This document shows, one piece after another, positions 16,768 to 30,851 of a DNA stretch of 64,000 nucleotides (position 1 is its first letter; each line of letters opens with the position of its first letter). Source of the DNA: Paracoccus haematequi (lineage in GTDB: Bacteria > Pseudomonadota > Alphaproteobacteria > Rhodobacterales > Rhodobacteraceae); NCBI RefSeq assembly GCF_900631945.1, contig NZ_UZWE01000030.1, positions 62,001 to 126,000 of the forward strand, in the 5' to 3' direction. The notes under the pieces are model-generated. The model saw nothing but the letters and a program-made list of their open reading frames with translations, was not told the origin of the DNA and searched no databases. The position numbers and the translations under genes were made by a program.

Positions 16768-17361
16768 TCATTCGGCGATCAGGCTCAGCGCGATGGACCA
16801 CATCACGACGCCGATCCCCGCCTCCAGCACCTGCCAGGCGCGGGGCCGGGCAAAGACCGGCGCCAGCAGCCGCGCGCCGAAGCCAAGCGCGAAGAAGAAC
16901 AGGACCGATCCCGTCATCGCCCCCAGCCCGAAGACCAGCGGATCGGGCCATTGCGCCGACACCGCGCCCAGCAGCACCACGGTGTCCAGCCAGACATGCG
17001 GGTTCAGCCAGGTCAGCGCCGCGATGACCGCCAGCGTCCGGCCCAGCGTCGCGCCGCCGCCCTGCGGCCGCAGCGCTTCGCCCCCCTGCCAGGCGGCGCG
17101 AAAGGACCGGGCTCCGTACCAGATCAGGAACGTCACCCCGGCCCACGGCATCACATCGGCCAGCAAGGGCGCGGCGGCGACGATGCGGGCCATGCCCGTG
17201 ACGCCCAGCAGGATCAGGACGGCGTCCGACAGCGCGCAGAACAGGCAAACCCAGAACACATGCTGCCGCATCAGCCCCTGCTTCAGCACAAAGGCGTTCT
17301 GCGCGCCGATGGCCACAATCAGCGACAACCCGGTTCCAAGCCCGGCAGCATAGGACATCAT
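16768..17361 (-). CDS. LysE/ArgO family amino-acid exporter
   Basis: This 197-residue inner-membrane protein has about six spans and starts 'GLGTGLSLIVAIGAQNAFVLKQGL', where the IGAQNAF signature marks the LysE/ArgO exporters of basic amino acids. The ATG at 17361 is preceded by AGGAGGT with a seven-base spacer, a near-consensus ribosome binding site. It is divergent from an argP-type LysR gene, the standard regulator of such exporters, so induction by lysine or arginine is likely. Confidence 0.9.
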   Translation of the reverse strand: MMSYAAGLGTGLSLIVAIGAQNAFVLKQGLMRQHVFWVCLFCALSDAVLILLGVTGMARIVAAAPLLADVMPWAGVTFLIWYGARSFRAAWQGGEALRPQGGGATLGRTLAVIAALTWLNPHVWLDTVVLLGAVSAQWPDPLVFGLGAMTGSVLFFFALGFGARLLAPVFARPRAWQVLEAGIGVVMWSIALSLIAE

Positions 17362-17443
17362 CGACGGCACCTCCTGCCCGCCCTGTCGCACAGGCGGACG
17401 ATCAGTTACAATGAATTCGACTCATGCTGATGAAGCGTTGCTT

Positions 17444-18304
17444 ATGCTGGACTATCCCGCCCTTGCCGCCTTGGCCGAGGTCATCCGCCGCGGATCCTTC
17501 GAGGCCGCCGCCCTGGCCTTGCGCGTCACGCCCTCGGCCGTCTCCCAACGCATCCGCACGCTCGAGGATCGGATGGGGACCGTCCTGATCGACCGGGGGC
17601 CGCCGGTCCGTGCGACTGCCCCAGGGCTGCGCCTTGCCGCGCATCTGGATCAGGTACGGCTGCTGGAAGCCGGTCTGAGCATGGCCGCGCCGGAACGCCC
17701 CGTGCTGCCGCTGGCCGTCAACGCCGACAGCCTCGCAACCTGGGTCATGCCCGCCTTGGCCGCCGTGCCGGGGCTGGTGGACCTGACCATCGACGACCAG
17801 GACCATGCGCTGGACTGGCTGCGCGGCGGGCTGGTGGCGGCCGCGATCACCAGCAACAGCCGCCCGGTTCCGGGCTGCGACTGCCTGCGGCTGGGGGCCA
17901 TGCGCTATCGCGCCACGGCCAGCCCCGACTTCGCCGCCCGGCATTTCCCGGACGGCGCGACCGCCGCCAGCCTGGCCCAGGCGCCATCGCTGTGCTTCAA
18001 TGCCAAGGACGCGCTGCAAAGCCGCTGGGCGCAGGCGCTGACGGGCGCACGGCTGGCGCTGCCGATGCACCGCATTCCCGCCTCGCAAGCCTTTGCCGAC
18101 GCGGCGCGGCTGGGCCTTGGCTGGGGCATGAACCCGGAACTGATGATCCGCGACGATCTGGACCAGGGCGGCCTTGTGGACCTGGCCCCGGACCTGCCGT
18201 TGGACGTGCCGCTCTACTGGCAGTTCAGCCGCCTCACCGGACCAGCCTTGGCGCCGCTGACCGAAGCCATCAAAAAGGCCGCCCGCGCAGCCCTGCTGCC
18301 CTGA
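17444..18304 (+). CDS. argP: LysR-type regulator, ArgP/LysG-like
   Basis: This 286-residue LysR protein has a helix-turn-helix at the N-terminus ('GSFEAAALALRVTPSAVSQRIRTLEDRMG', quoted as FEAAALALRVTPSAVSQRI) and a substrate-binding domain ('LPLAVNADSLATWVMPALA' is the ArgP-type hinge). ArgP proteins sense lysine or arginine and activate the divergent exporter gene. I prefer ATG 17444 (MLDYPALAALAEV), which matches the family; an in-frame ATG at 17411 would leave only 49 bases to lysE. Confidence 0.88.
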   Translation: MLDYPALAALAEVIRRGSFEAAALALRVTPSAVSQRIRTLEDRMGTVLIDRGPPVRATAPGLRLAAHLDQVRLLEAGLSMAAPERPVLPLAVNADSLATWVMPALAAVPGLVDLTIDDQDHALDWLRGGLVAAAITSNSRPVPGCDCLRLGAMRYRATASPDFAARHFPDGATAASLAQAPSLCFNAKDALQSRWAQALTGARLALPMHRIPASQAFADAARLGLGWGMNPELMIRDDLDQGGLVDLAPDLPLDVPLYWQFSRLTGPALAPLTEAIKKAARAALLP

Positions 18305-18480
18305 CGGCCCTTTTGCCTTTGAGAACCACCGCATCGATGCGCTGCCTGCGGCTGGTCGGACGGCGGCAAAACGCCCGCAATCCGCGCGGGCCGACATTCA
18401 TCACCCGGCACAGCCGGTCGACCGGGAAGGCCTCTCGCTGTTCCTCGACGAACCTGAACCTCATGGCCTGTGGCTCGTGA
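18305..18480 (-). pseudogene. IS3-family transposase (OrfB) N-terminal relic
   Basis: On the minus strand from ATG 18464 the frame reads MRFRFVEEQREAFPVDRLCR, then VMNVGPRGLRAF and RRPTSRRQRID. This is the usual start of IS3-family OrfB ('MRFxFIEEhRxxFPVxxLCRVLxVSxxGxxAWxxRPxSxRqr'). Homology fades after about 18320 ('VVLKGKRAVRAA'), so the DDE integrase core is missing. No inverted repeats or target duplications are evident. The 380 bases between argP and aroG hold this relic and otherwise nothing I can identify. Confidence 0.55.
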
Positions 18481-18687
18481 ACCTTTGCCGTCTCGACCCG
18501 CACGATCACGCCGATTGCGAATACTGGGTGCGACGGGCGATCCGCTGGCCATCCGCTGACGGTCGAGGCGAGCGGCCGCGCTTGGCGCGGGGGCACGAAT
18601 GCGGATCCTGCCGCCCGGACCTGCGGTCCCTGCTGGCCGCGGCGCAGATGAGGACAGCCGCCCGGCAAGGGGGCGGCCGCCGGCAGG

Positions 18688-20097
18688 TCAGACGGCCACG
18701 GCGTCGGGCCGGGGCCGGATCGCGGCCTCGCGGCGGTTGCGCAGTTCCTCGGCCACCAGGAAGGCGAGTTCCAGCGACTGACTGGCGTTCAGGCGCGGGT
18801 CGCAGGCGGTGTGATAACGGTCCGACAGATCCTCGTCCGTCACGGCGCGGACGCCGCCGGTGCATTCGGTCACGTCCTTGCCGGTCATCTCGAAATGCAC
18901 GCCGCCGGGGATCGTGCCGCAGGCCTTGTGGACGGCGAAGAACTCGCGCACCTCGCGCAGGATCGAATCGAAGGCCCGCGTCTTGTAGCCGGTCGAGGAC
19001 TTGATGACGTTGCCGTGCATCGGGTCGCAGGACCAGACCACGTTCGCACCCTCGGATTGCACCGTCTGGATCAGGCGCGGCAGGTGGTCGCCCACCTTTC
19101 CCGCCCCGAACCGCGCGATAAGCGTCAGCCGACCCGCCTCGTTTTCGGGGTTCAGCTTGGCCATCAGCGCCTTCAGGTCGTCCGCCGTGGTCGTCGGGCC
19201 GCATTTCAACCCGATGGGGTTCTGCACACCCCGGCAGAATTCGACATGCGCACCGTCCACCTGGCGGGTGCGGTCGCCGATCCAGATCATGTGGCCCGAC
19301 CCCGCCACCGGCAGACCAGTGGTCGAATCGACGCGGGCCAATGCTTCTTCGTATTCGAGCAGCAGGGCTTCGTGGCTGGTATAGAAATCGACCTTGGACA
19401 GTTGATGCGCGGTGTCGGAATTGACCCCGGCGGCCTGCATGAAGGCCATCGCGTCGCTGATCCGGTTCGCGATGTCGCGGTATTTCGCGGCCTCGGGGCC
19501 GCCGACGAAATCGGCGATCCAGCTTTGCACGCGGTGCATGTCCGCGAAACCGCCGGTCGAGAACGCCCGCAGCAGGTTCAGCGAGGCCGCCGCCTGGGTG
19601 TAGGCCGCCAGCATCCGCTGCGGATCGGGGATCCGCGCCTCGGCCGTGAAGTCGAAGCCGTTGATGATGTCGCCGCGATAGCTGGGCAGTTCCACGCCAT
19701 CGACGACCTCGGTCGGGGCGCTGCGGGGCTTGGCGAACTGCCCCGCCATCCGGCCGACCTTGATGACCGGCATCTGGGCGCCCCAGGTCAGCACGACCGC
19801 CATCTGCAACAGCAGCTTGAAGGTGTCGCGGATATTGTCGGCGCTGAATTCGGCAAAGCTTTCGGCGCAGTCGCCGCCTTGCAGCAGGAAGGCCCGGCCC
19901 TCGGCGGCCAGGGCAAGCTGGGCCTTCAGGCGCCGCGCCTCTCCGGCAAAGACCAGGGGGGGATAACGGCGCAGCTGCGCCTCGGCCGCCTGCAACGCAG
20001 CGGGGTCGGTATAGTCCGGCATCTGGACGCGGGGATAGGCGCGCCAGCCGGCCTTGTCCCAGGTTTGGGTGGCGGTCTTGCGGTTCTCCTGCGTCAT
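18688..20097 (-). CDS. Class II 3-deoxy-7-phosphoheptulonate (DAHP) synthase
   Basis: This 469-residue enzyme performs the first step of the shikimate pathway (PEP + erythrose-4-phosphate). It is the plant-like class II type: 'QGGDCAESF' near residue 75, '[20 protein letters not shown]' (quoted as [15 protein letters not shown]), 'NPIGLKCGP' and 'CDPMHGN' are its PEP, metal and substrate motifs. The ATG at 20097 ([19 protein letters not shown]) gives normal length; the upstream open frame is not coding. It is divergent from the GlxA-type regulator. Confidence 0.94.
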   Translation of the reverse strand: MTQENRKTATQTWDKAGWRAYPRVQMPDYTDPAALQAAEAQLRRYPPLVFAGEARRLKAQLALAAEGRAFLLQGGDCAESFAEFSADNIRDTFKLLLQMAVVLTWGAQMPVIKVGRMAGQFAKPRSAPTEVVDGVELPSYRGDIINGFDFTAEARIPDPQRMLAAYTQAAASLNLLRAFSTGGFADMHRVQSWIADFVGGPEAAKYRDIANRISDAMAFMQAAGVNSDTAHQLSKVDFYTSHEALLLEYEEALARVDSTTGLPVAGSGHMIWIGDRTRQVDGAHVEFCRGVQNPIGLKCGPTTTADDLKALMAKLNPENEAGRLTLIARFGAGKVGDHLPRLIQTVQSEGANVVWSCDPMHGNVIKSSTGYKTRAFDSILREVREFFAVHKACGTIPGGVHFEMTGKDVTECTGGVRAVTDEDLSDRYHTACDPRLNASQSLELAFLVAEELRNRREAAIRPRPDAVAV

Positions 20098-20225
20098 GGC
20101 ACGCACTCCTTGGAAATGATCGTGTTGATATAGACGCGAACGGCCGCAAGGGGAAGGTGGCGGATCCTCTTGCGGCAGCAGGAAAACCCTGATGATGTGG
20201 CGCGAACACGCGCGAAGACAGCCCC

Positions 20226-21200
20226 ATGCCATCCGAAAAGCCCCGCCGGTTCACCTTTCTTCTGCTGGAACGGTTCACCATGCTGCCCTTCACCGCAGCC
20301 GTCGAGCCGCTGCGGCTGGCCAACCGCGCCTCCGGGCGGAACCTCTATGCCTGGCGGCTGGTCGGGACAGGCAAGGACTGGGCCACCTGCTCGAACGGCG
20401 CCAGGGTCGCCCTGGACGGGGGACTGGACGACACGACGGCCGAACGCGACGACGCGATCATCGTCTGCGGCGGCACCGAGATCGCGCGCGAGGCGACCCG
20501 GCCCGTGCTGACCTGGCTGCGCAAGCAGGCGCGCGGCGGCGCGACGATGGGCGCGGTCTGCACGGGCGCCTGGATCCTGGCCGAGGCGGGGCTGCTGGAC
20601 GCGCGCAAGGCCACGATCCACTGGGAAAACCACGACGGCTTCGCCGAGGCCTTTCCGCAGGTCGACCTGTATCGGTCGGTCTTCGTCAAGGACGGCAACC
20701 GGCTGACGGCGGCAGGGGGCACGTCCTCGATCGACATGATGCTGCACCTGATCGCCGAGGCGCATGGCGAGGCCCTGGCGACCGAGGTCGCGGACCAGAT
20801 GCTGCACACCACCATCCGCACCAACCAGGACCGCCAGCGGCTGTCGATCCCCACCCGGATCGGCGTCCGCCACCCCAAGCTGGCTGCCGTCATCGCGCGG
20901 ATGGAGGGCAACCTGGAAGACCCGATCAGCCCGGCCCAGCTTGCGGCGGATGCGGGGATGTCCACCCGCCAGCTGGAGCGGCTGTTCCGCCGTTACCTGA
21001 ACCGCAGCCCCAAGCGGTATTACATGGAAACCCGCCTGGCCCGCGCCCGCAACCTGCTGATGCAGACCGACATGTCGATCATCGAGGTCGCCCTCGCCTC
21101 GGGCTTTTCCAGCCCGTCGCATTTTTCCAAATGCTACCGGGCGCTGTATGGCGGCACGCCTTACCGCGAACGCGGGACGGGGGCGCCGCCGCAGGCATGA
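20226..21200 (+). CDS. GlxA family transcriptional regulator (DJ-1/PfpI plus AraC)
   Basis: This 324-residue protein has an N-terminal DJ-1/PfpI-like domain (about residues 8-190, with '[17 protein letters not shown]') and a C-terminal AraC HTH (from about 215; '[19 protein letters not shown]' and '[20 protein letters not shown]'). GlxA-type regulators such as GbdR and CdhR control choline, betaine or carnitine catabolism in other proteobacteria. No such catabolic genes lie in this window, so the target is unknown. It diverges from DAHP synthase with 128 bases between. Confidence 0.88.
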   Translation: MPSEKPRRFTFLLLERFTMLPFTAAVEPLRLANRASGRNLYAWRLVGTGKDWATCSNGARVALDGGLDDTTAERDDAIIVCGGTEIAREATRPVLTWLRKQARGGATMGAVCTGAWILAEAGLLDARKATIHWENHDGFAEAFPQVDLYRSVFVKDGNRLTAAGGTSSIDMMLHLIAEAHGEALATEVADQMLHTTIRTNQDRQRLSIPTRIGVRHPKLAAVIARMEGNLEDPISPAQLAADAGMSTRQLERLFRRYLNRSPKRYYMETRLARARNLLMQTDMSIIEVALASGFSSPSHFSKCYRALYGGTPYRERGTGAPPQA

Positions 21201-21201
21201 A

Positions 21202-21235
21202 AAAACCCCGGAGCGGGATCCGCACCGGGGTCTTT
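21202..21235. terminator. Bidirectional terminator between the GlxA gene and atpC
   Basis: ACCCCG (21205-21210) pairs with CGGGGT (21226-21231), with a second stem GCGG/CCGC inside. On the plus strand TCTTT follows; on the minus strand the A-run becomes a T-run. It should therefore stop both convergent transcripts. Confidence 0.8.
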
Positions 21236-21255
21236 CAGTCACCACGGACCAGCCC

Positions 21256-21705
21256 TTAATCGGGCACGGTCGATTGGTTTGGATCCAGGCCGATATGGGT
21301 GCCCAGGGCCTCCATATCCGCCAGCAGCTTGACGGCGGCGGTGACGACATCATCGCCCACCGCGTCGCGCTTGCTTTCCAGATTGCGGCGAGTGCGATGC
21401 GCCTCGGTCATCATCTCGTTGAAGACGGCCTGGGTCACTTCCTCGCGCGGATGGCCGCGTTCGGCCAGCAGGCTGACCGAATCGGGACCGATCTCGACAA
21501 AGCCGCCGGTCACGGCGAACTCCGTCTGCGATCCGTCGGCGCCGATCGCCGTGACCAGACCCGGCCGCAGCGTGACGATGGTGGGCGCATGGCCGGGCAT
21601 GGCGGTCAGGTCGCCGTCCGTGCCCGGCAGGCGCACCTCGCGCACCGGGACCGAGACAAGGCTCCGTTCCGGCGACACGAGGTCGAACTGCATGGTATCG
21701 GCCAT
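21256..21705 (-). CDS. atpC: F1 ATP synthase epsilon subunit
   Basis: This 149-residue subunit couples rotation and can inhibit hydrolysis. The N-terminal beta-sandwich is clear ('MQFDLVSPERSLVSVPVREV', then 'GDLTAMPGHAPTIVTLRPG') and the helical hairpin follows. It ends the atpHAGDC operon, nine bases after atpD. Confidence 0.96.
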   Translation of the reverse strand: MADTMQFDLVSPERSLVSVPVREVRLPGTDGDLTAMPGHAPTIVTLRPGLVTAIGADGSQTEFAVTGGFVEIGPDSVSLLAERGHPREEVTQAVFNEMMTEAHRTRRNLESKRDAVGDDVVTAAVKLLADMEALGTHIGLDPNQSTVPD

Positions 21706-21714
21706 TTCGCCCCC

Positions 21715-23142
<1,428 letters not shown>

Positions 23143-23155
23143 TTACCCCTACGTG

Positions 23156-24034
23156 TCAGAGCGCCTCGGCGCCCGAGATGATTTCGATGAGTTCCTTGGT
23201 GATCGCGGCCTGACGCGAGCGGTTGTACTCGGTCGTCAGACGGTCGATCATGTCGCCCGCGTTGCGCGTGGCGTTGTCCATGGCCGTCATCCGCGCGCCC
23301 TGTTCGGACGCCGCATTTTCCAGAAGCGCCGCGAAGACCTGCGTTGCGACCGAACGCGGCAACAGGTCGGCCAGGATGGCCTCCTCTCCGGGCTCATAGT
23401 CGTACAGCGCCGAGGCACCGCCGGTCGCTCCGCCCTCGGGCAGTTCGGCCGGGATGATCTGGCGGGCGGTCGGAACCTGGCTGATCACCGATTCGAAGCG
23501 GTTGTAGAACAGCGTCGCCACGTCGAAATCGCCCGCCTCGAAGCGATCCAGCACGTCGTCGGCGATGGCGCGGGCATTGTCGTAACCCACGCGCTTCACC
23601 TCGGACATGTCGACATGGCTGACGAACAGGCTGCCGTATTCGCGCTTCAGCTGCTCGCGGCCCTTCTTGCCGACGGTCAGGATCGCGACCTCTTTCCCTT
23701 CACCCCGCAGCCGATCGGCATATTGCCGGGCCAGCTTGACGATGGTGCTGTTGAAGCCCCCCGCCAGGCCGCGTTCCGAGGTCATCACGACCAGCAGATG
23801 CTTGCGGTCGGCGCCGGTCCCGGCCAGCAGGCGCGGCGCGGACGCGGAACCGGCCGCATTCGCGGTCAGCCCTGCCATCACCGCCGCCATCCGGTCGGCA
23901 TAGGGACGCGCGGCTTCCGCCGCTTCCTGCGCGCGGCGCAGTTTCGCGGCGGCGACCATCTGCATCGCCTTGGTGATCTTCCGCGTGTTCTTGACGCTTC
24001 CGATCCGGTTCTTGAGATCCTTGAGACTGGGCAT
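23156..24034 (-). CDS. atpG: F1 ATP synthase gamma subunit
   Basis: This 292-residue central stalk subunit has long coiled N- and C-terminal helices ('[20 protein letters not shown]' at the start, '[20 protein letters not shown]' at the end), both characteristic. It drives conformational change in the alpha3beta3 head. It lies between atpA and atpD with short gaps of 12 and 16 bases. Confidence 0.97.
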   Translation of the reverse strand: MPSLKDLKNRIGSVKNTRKITKAMQMVAAAKLRRAQEAAEAARPYADRMAAVMAGLTANAAGSASAPRLLAGTGADRKHLLVVMTSERGLAGGFNSTIVKLARQYADRLRGEGKEVAILTVGKKGREQLKREYGSLFVSHVDMSEVKRVGYDNARAIADDVLDRFEAGDFDVATLFYNRFESVISQVPTARQIIPAELPEGGATGGASALYDYEPGEEAILADLLPRSVATQVFAALLENAASEQGARMTAMDNATRNAGDMIDRLTTEYNRSRQAAITKELIEIISGAEAL

Positions 24035-24046
24035 CTATTCCCCCTC

Positions 24047-25582
24047 TCAGGCGCGGGTCTTGTTGTACGCGTCCAAAGCCGCCTTGATCGCTTCTTCCAG
24101 CTCGCCCGAGACCTTGCGGTCGTTGCGGGTCATGTCGTCCAGCAGGTCCGACTTCTGGTTGCGCAGGAACTGGATCAGCCCTTCTTCCCAGGCGACGACA
24201 TCCTTGACCGGAACGTTGTCGATATAGCCCTTGGTCCCGGCATAGATCACAATCACGATTTCCGCGTTGGTCAGCGGGCGATATTGAGGCTGCTTCATCA
24301 GCTCGGTCAGGCGCGAACCGCGGTTCAGCAGGCGCTGCGTCGCGGCGTCGAGGTCCGAGCCGAACTGCGCGAAGGCCGCCATCTCGCGATACTGGGCCAG
24401 TTCCAGCTTGACCGGGCCGGCGACGGATTTCATCGCCTTGGTCTGGGCGGCCGAACCCACGCGCGACACCGACAGGCCGGTGTTCACGGCCGGGCGGATG
24501 CCCTGGAAGAACAGTTCGGTTTCCAGGAAGATCTGGCCGTCGGTGATCGAGATCACGTTGGTCGGGATATAGGCCGACACGTCGCCCGCCTGGGTCTCGA
24601 TGATCGGCAGCGCGGTCAGCGAGCCTGCGCCGTTGGCCTCGTTCAGCTTGGCCGAACGCTCCAGCAGGCGGGAATGCAGATAGAACACGTCGCCCGGATA
24701 GGCTTCGCGGCCGGGCGGACGGCGCAGCAGCAGCGACATCTGGCGGTAGGCCACGGCCTGCTTGGACAGGTCGTCATAGATGATCAGCGCGTCCATGCCG
24801 TTGTCGCGGAAGTATTCGCCGATCGCGGTGCCCGAATAGGGCGCCAGGAACTGCATCGGCGCGGGGTCCGAGGCGGTCGCGGCGACGACGGTCGTATAGG
24901 CCATGGCGCCGGTTTCTTCCAGCTTCTTGACCAGCTGGGCCACGGTCGAACGCTTCTGGCCCACGGCGACATAGACGCAATGCAGCGTCTTCATGCCGTC
25001 GTTTTCGCGGCCGTTGTAGTTCAGCTGGTTCAGGATGGTGTCCAGCGCGATGGCGGTCTTGCCGGTCTGGCGGTCGCCGATGATCAGTTCCCGCTGGCCG
25101 CGGCCGACCGGGATCATCGCGTCCACGGCCTTCAGGCCGGTCGCCATCGGTTCGTGCACCGATTTGCGCGGCATGATGCCCGGCGCCTTCACGTCGGCGA
25201 TGCGGCGTTCGGTCGCCTCGATCGGGCCCTTGCCGTCGATGGGGTTGCCCAGGCCGTCCACGACGCGGCCCAGCAGCCCCTTGCCGACCGGCACGTCCAC
25301 GATGGACCGGGTGCGCTTGACGGTGTCGCCTTCCTTGATCGAGCGGTCGTCGCCGAAGATCACGATCCCGACGTTGTCGGTTTCAAGGTTCAGCACCATC
25401 CCGCGGATGCCGCCGGGGAACTCGACCATCTCGCCGGCCTGCACCTTGTCCAGGCCATAGACGCGGGCGATGCCGTCACCGACGGACAGCACCTGCCCGA
25501 CCTCGGCCACCTCGGCCTCCTGGCCGAAATTCCTGATCTGATCCTTGAGGATGGCCGAGATCTCGGCTGCCTGGATTCCCAT
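24047..25582 (-). CDS. atpA: F1 ATP synthase alpha subunit
   Basis: This 511-residue non-catalytic nucleotide-binding subunit has Walker A GDRQTGKT ('[17 protein letters not shown]') and the '[19 protein letters not shown]' signature. Complete length. Its ATG overlaps the atpH stop by one base. No F0 genes are present, consistent with the separate F0 and F1 loci of alphaproteobacteria. Confidence 0.98.
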   Translation of the reverse strand: MGIQAAEISAILKDQIRNFGQEAEVAEVGQVLSVGDGIARVYGLDKVQAGEMVEFPGGIRGMVLNLETDNVGIVIFGDDRSIKEGDTVKRTRSIVDVPVGKGLLGRVVDGLGNPIDGKGPIEATERRIADVKAPGIMPRKSVHEPMATGLKAVDAMIPVGRGQRELIIGDRQTGKTAIALDTILNQLNYNGRENDGMKTLHCVYVAVGQKRSTVAQLVKKLEETGAMAYTTVVAATASDPAPMQFLAPYSGTAIGEYFRDNGMDALIIYDDLSKQAVAYRQMSLLLRRPPGREAYPGDVFYLHSRLLERSAKLNEANGAGSLTALPIIETQAGDVSAYIPTNVISITDGQIFLETELFFQGIRPAVNTGLSVSRVGSAAQTKAMKSVAGPVKLELAQYREMAAFAQFGSDLDAATQRLLNRGSRLTELMKQPQYRPLTNAEIVIVIYAGTKGYIDNVPVKDVVAWEEGLIQFLRNQKSDLLDDMTRNDRKVSGELEEAIKAALDAYNKTRA

Positions 25583-26148
25583 TATCCGACCTCTTTCATA
25601 GCATTCTGGAGGGAAGCGAGCTTCGAGCGGATCGAGCTGTCGATCATCTGCGAACCAAGCTTGACAATCATGCCGCCGATGAGGGCCTCATCGACGCGGG
25701 TGTTCAGTTTGACCTTCTTGCCGGACTTCTGCGCCAGGGTGTCGCGCAGGCGGGTCTGCTGGTCGTCGGTCAGCGCGACGGCGCTTGTCACCTCGGCGGT
25801 GACCTCGCCGCGCTCGGCCGCGATCAGCGCCTGCAACTGGCGCACCAGTTGCGGCAGCACGAACAGGCGGCGGTTCCTGGCCATCAGTTGCAGCGTGTTG
25901 GCCAGCACCGGCGAAAAGCCCATCTTCTGCGCCAGCGCGCCGATGGCGCGGGCCTGATCGTCGCGGGTATAGATCGGAGAGCTGATCAGGTCGCGCAGAT
26001 CGGCGCTGTCCGACAGCGCCGCGCCCAGATCCTCGGTCTGCCGGGCCAGGGCGTCCAGGCCCCCGTCTTCCTTGGCGATGTCGAAGACGGCCTGCGCATA
26101 GCGCCCGGCGATGCTCTGGGACATGGAAACAGAGTTGGCCACGGTCAT
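25582..26148 (-). CDS. atpH: F1 ATP synthase delta subunit
   Basis: This 188-residue OSCP-type subunit ties F1 to the peripheral stalk. The N-terminal '[17 protein letters not shown]' and the C-terminal '[21 protein letters not shown]' are family hallmarks. Two starts are possible, ATG 26148 and an internal ATG ([10 protein letters not shown]) eight codons on; I list the longer. It leads the operon. Confidence 0.94.
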   Translation of the reverse strand: MTVANSVSMSQSIAGRYAQAVFDIAKEDGGLDALARQTEDLGAALSDSADLRDLISSPIYTRDDQARAIGALAQKMGFSPVLANTLQLMARNRRLFVLPQLVRQLQALIAAERGEVTAEVTSAVALTDDQQTRLRDTLAQKSGKKVKLNTRVDEALIGGMIVKLGSQMIDSSIRSKLASLQNAMKEVG

Positions 26149-26630
26149 CCTTTACGGTTTGCGCAAGCCCCACTGGCGGGCCGGCGGGAGCCGGTCTGTC
26201 GCGGGGTGCGGGTCGCAGTCGCACGGCTTATGGAGGGCCGTTCGGAAATCTGCGGCGTCTCTAGCAGGTGAAAACGGCTCGGGCAACCGGCTAGAACGCG
26301 GAAATGTGAGGGATTGCCACCTTCGGATCTCCATATGCCGGAACGGGTCGGAGAAAGCCGCTGACAGGGGCGCGCGGCGGCCCTTGCGCCTGCCGCAGAA
26401 AGGCGTGGAAACAACCCGGCACGGGGCGGTTACCCTGGGGCCGTCACCCCATGCCGGGCGTCACTGACAACATCTACAAAACGGGCAGTCACCCTTGCCA
26501 TGACGGGCTGGCAGGGCAGGACGACTTGTTAACAGCAGGTCACCAGTTACAGCATTCCTATAGGACATAATGCTGCGCTGCGGCAGTTCACCTTATGGAC
26601 AGGTCTTGCGCGATTCGCGGGCGTTAACGG
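26149..26630. other. Intergenic region upstream of atpHAGDC
   Basis: This 482-base stretch separates atpH from the end of the methyltransferase gene on the same strand. I see no protein-coding frame with homology, no tRNA and no terminator with a T-tract. It has a GC-rich part next to atpH and a mixed part near 26530-26650 containing GTTAAC twice (26528-26533 and 26624-26629). It must include the atp promoter, which I cannot place by eye. Confidence 0.5.
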
Positions 26631-27419
26631 TCATTTTTTCTGCATATGCTGCAAATTTCTGGCTGTCGGGGCGCGCGCGGGACGCGGCCCCACGACCCCG
26701 TCCAGGATCTCCAGCGGGCTGGGGACATGGACCCGCGATCCGGGGCCTATCGGGGCGCGCATCTGCTTGGACAGTTCGATCAGCACCACTCCGGCGATCA
26801 GGACGCGGCTGATGCGCGCGCCCGCCCGTTCCCACATCTGCGCGCTGCCCAGCCAGAACCGCCGGTCCGAGGGCGGGATATAGACCGCCGACCCGTGCCA
26901 TTCCGGCACGAAACCCGCCCGCCGGGCCTGGGTCTCGATCTGGCCGGTGGTATAGCTGCGGCCCAGGCCGAAGGGCGTGCGGTCCGAGGCCGCCCACAGC
27001 CCGGCGCGGTTCGGCACCATCGCCATCATCCGCCCGCCCGGACCCAGCACCCGCCAGGCCTCGGCCAGCAGGGCCGAGGGATCGTCGCTGGTCTCCAGCC
27101 CGTGCAGGATCACCAGCCGGTCGACGCTGCCGGTTTCCAGCGGCCAGGCGATCTCGTCGCACAGGACACTGTGGTTGGGCATCCCGGCGGGCCAGGCCAT
27201 CACCCCCTGCGGGCCGGGCATCAGCGCCGTGACCCGCCGCGCCACCGCCAGATAGGGCCGCAGCATCGGCGCGGCGAAGCCGAAGCCCGCGACAGTCATC
27301 CCCGTGCATCCCCCCGGCTGCCAGCGCGACACCAGCCGGTCGCGCAGGATGCGCTGCACCACACGGCCAAGCGACCGCTGGTAATAGAACTGGCGAAGGT
27401 CGGCGATATCGTGGTGCAT
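26631..27419 (-). CDS. Class I SAM-dependent methyltransferase
   Basis: This 262-residue protein has a degenerate methyltransferase core: a glycine-containing strand 'GMTVAGFGFAAPML', an acidic region with 'SVDRLVILHGLETSDD', then 'LAEAWRVLGPGGRMMAMVPNR', the 'LxPGGR' post-motif III block of the methyltransferase 11 family. Motif I lacks the usual GxGxG, so cofactor binding is not certain. The neighbour gloB is divergent. The substrate is unknown. Confidence 0.75.
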   Translation of the reverse strand: MHHDIADLRQFYYQRSLGRVVQRILRDRLVSRWQPGGCTGMTVAGFGFAAPMLRPYLAVARRVTALMPGPQGVMAWPAGMPNHSVLCDEIAWPLETGSVDRLVILHGLETSDDPSALLAEAWRVLGPGGRMMAMVPNRAGLWAASDRTPFGLGRSYTTGQIETQARRAGFVPEWHGSAVYIPPSDRRFWLGSAQMWERAGARISRVLIAGVVLIELSKQMRAPIGPGSRVHVPSPLEILDGVVGPRPARAPTARNLQHMQKK

Positions 27420-27477
27420 TGCGCCCCGGCCCGGCTTTTGACAGGCTCGACCTCATCACACGCAAGGGGATTTGCCA

Positions 27478-28224
27478 ATGCCGCTGGAACTGGTCACGCT
27501 GCGCTGCCTGAAGGACAACTATGCCTATCTGCTGCATGGCGACGAGGGCACGGTCCTGATCGACGCCCCCGAGGCAGCGCCGATCCTGCGCGAACTGGCG
27601 GCGCGCGGCTGGTCCCTGTCGGCGATCCTGCTGACCCATCACCACTCTGACCATGTGGACGGCGTGGCCGAGATCGTGCAGACAACCGGCGCCATGGTGA
27701 TCGGCGCCGCCGCCGACGCCCACCGCCTGCCGCCGCTGGATCTGCGCATCACGCCGGGCGAGCCGCTGGAGGTTCTGGGCGAACCCGTCCAGATCATCGA
27801 CGTGTCGGGCCATACCGTCGGCCATGTCGCCTTCCATTTTCCCCAATCCGGCTATGCCTTCACCGCCGACAGCCTGATGGCGATGGGTTGCGGCCGCCTG
27901 TTCGAGGGCACGGCCGAGATGATGTGGGACAGCCTGTCGCGCCTGAACGCCCTGCCCGCCGACACGCTGATCTGTTCGGGCCACGACTATTGCGCGGGCA
28001 ACGGCGCCTTCGCGCTGTCGGTCGACCCCGAAAACCCGGCCCTGCGCGACCGGCTGGACGCGGTGCAGCGGGCGGAACAGCCCTGCGCCCCCGCGACCCT
28101 GGCACAAGAGCGCGAGACGAATCCGTTCCTGCGGGTGGCTGCCCTGCGGCCGGGCCTGGGGATGGAGGACGCCCCGGACGCCCAGGTCTTCGCCCGGCTG
28201 CGCGCCATGAAGGACGCGTTCTGA
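27478..28224 (+). CDS. gloB: Hydroxyacylglutathione hydrolase (glyoxalase II)
   Basis: This 248-residue metallo-beta-lactamase-fold enzyme hydrolyses S-lactoylglutathione in methylglyoxal detoxification. The metal motif THHHSDHVDG (THxHxDH) lies near residue 52, and further ligands are in 'DVSGHTVGHVAFH' and 'CSGHDYCAGN'. AAGGGGA lies seven bases ahead of ATG 27478, so I use it instead of the TTG six bases earlier. It diverges from the methyltransferase gene and lies upstream of clpA. Confidence 0.92.
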   Translation: MPLELVTLRCLKDNYAYLLHGDEGTVLIDAPEAAPILRELAARGWSLSAILLTHHHSDHVDGVAEIVQTTGAMVIGAAADAHRLPPLDLRITPGEPLEVLGEPVQIIDVSGHTVGHVAFHFPQSGYAFTADSLMAMGCGRLFEGTAEMMWDSLSRLNALPADTLICSGHDYCAGNGAFALSVDPENPALRDRLDAVQRAEQPCAPATLAQERETNPFLRVAALRPGLGMEDAPDAQVFARLRAMKDAF

Positions 28225-28434
28225 ACGCCAGGCGAAATCGCCGTCACCGGGGCCGCGCTTGAAATCCGCGCGGCGACGCATCACATCTGCCTCAACCGTG
28301 GGAAAATCGTGGCGTCCCGGTGAAAAAGCACTTGATGCCGACTGAATTCCACCAAATCTTAACTGTATCGTGACAGTCTGGGCAGGTGGGCACAAGATAT
28401 GCCCATACCGCCAGCCGACTGACAGGAGAAGACC

Positions 28435-30756
<2,322 letters not shown>

Positions 30757-30777
30757 ACCCCGCGCCTCGCTACCCAG

Positions 30778-30810
30778 GCCCCGCCGTGCCACCTCGCGGC
30801 GGGGCTTTTT
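30778..30810 (+). terminator. Intrinsic terminator after clpA
   Basis: GCCCCGCCG (30778-30786) pairs with CGGCGGGGC (30797-30805), a perfect 9-bp stem, followed by TTTTT. It lies 22 bases past the clpA stop and before the end of the convergent pabC gene. Confidence 0.92.
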
Positions 30811-30851
30811 GCTGCCGCACGCGCGTCACGCCGGGGCGGGGTGCCTTGGGA

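Noticed and set aside
28225-28434. clpS adaptor gene ahead of clpA
   Set aside because: The 210 bases contain no frame with a ClpS pattern; clpS must lie elsewhere.
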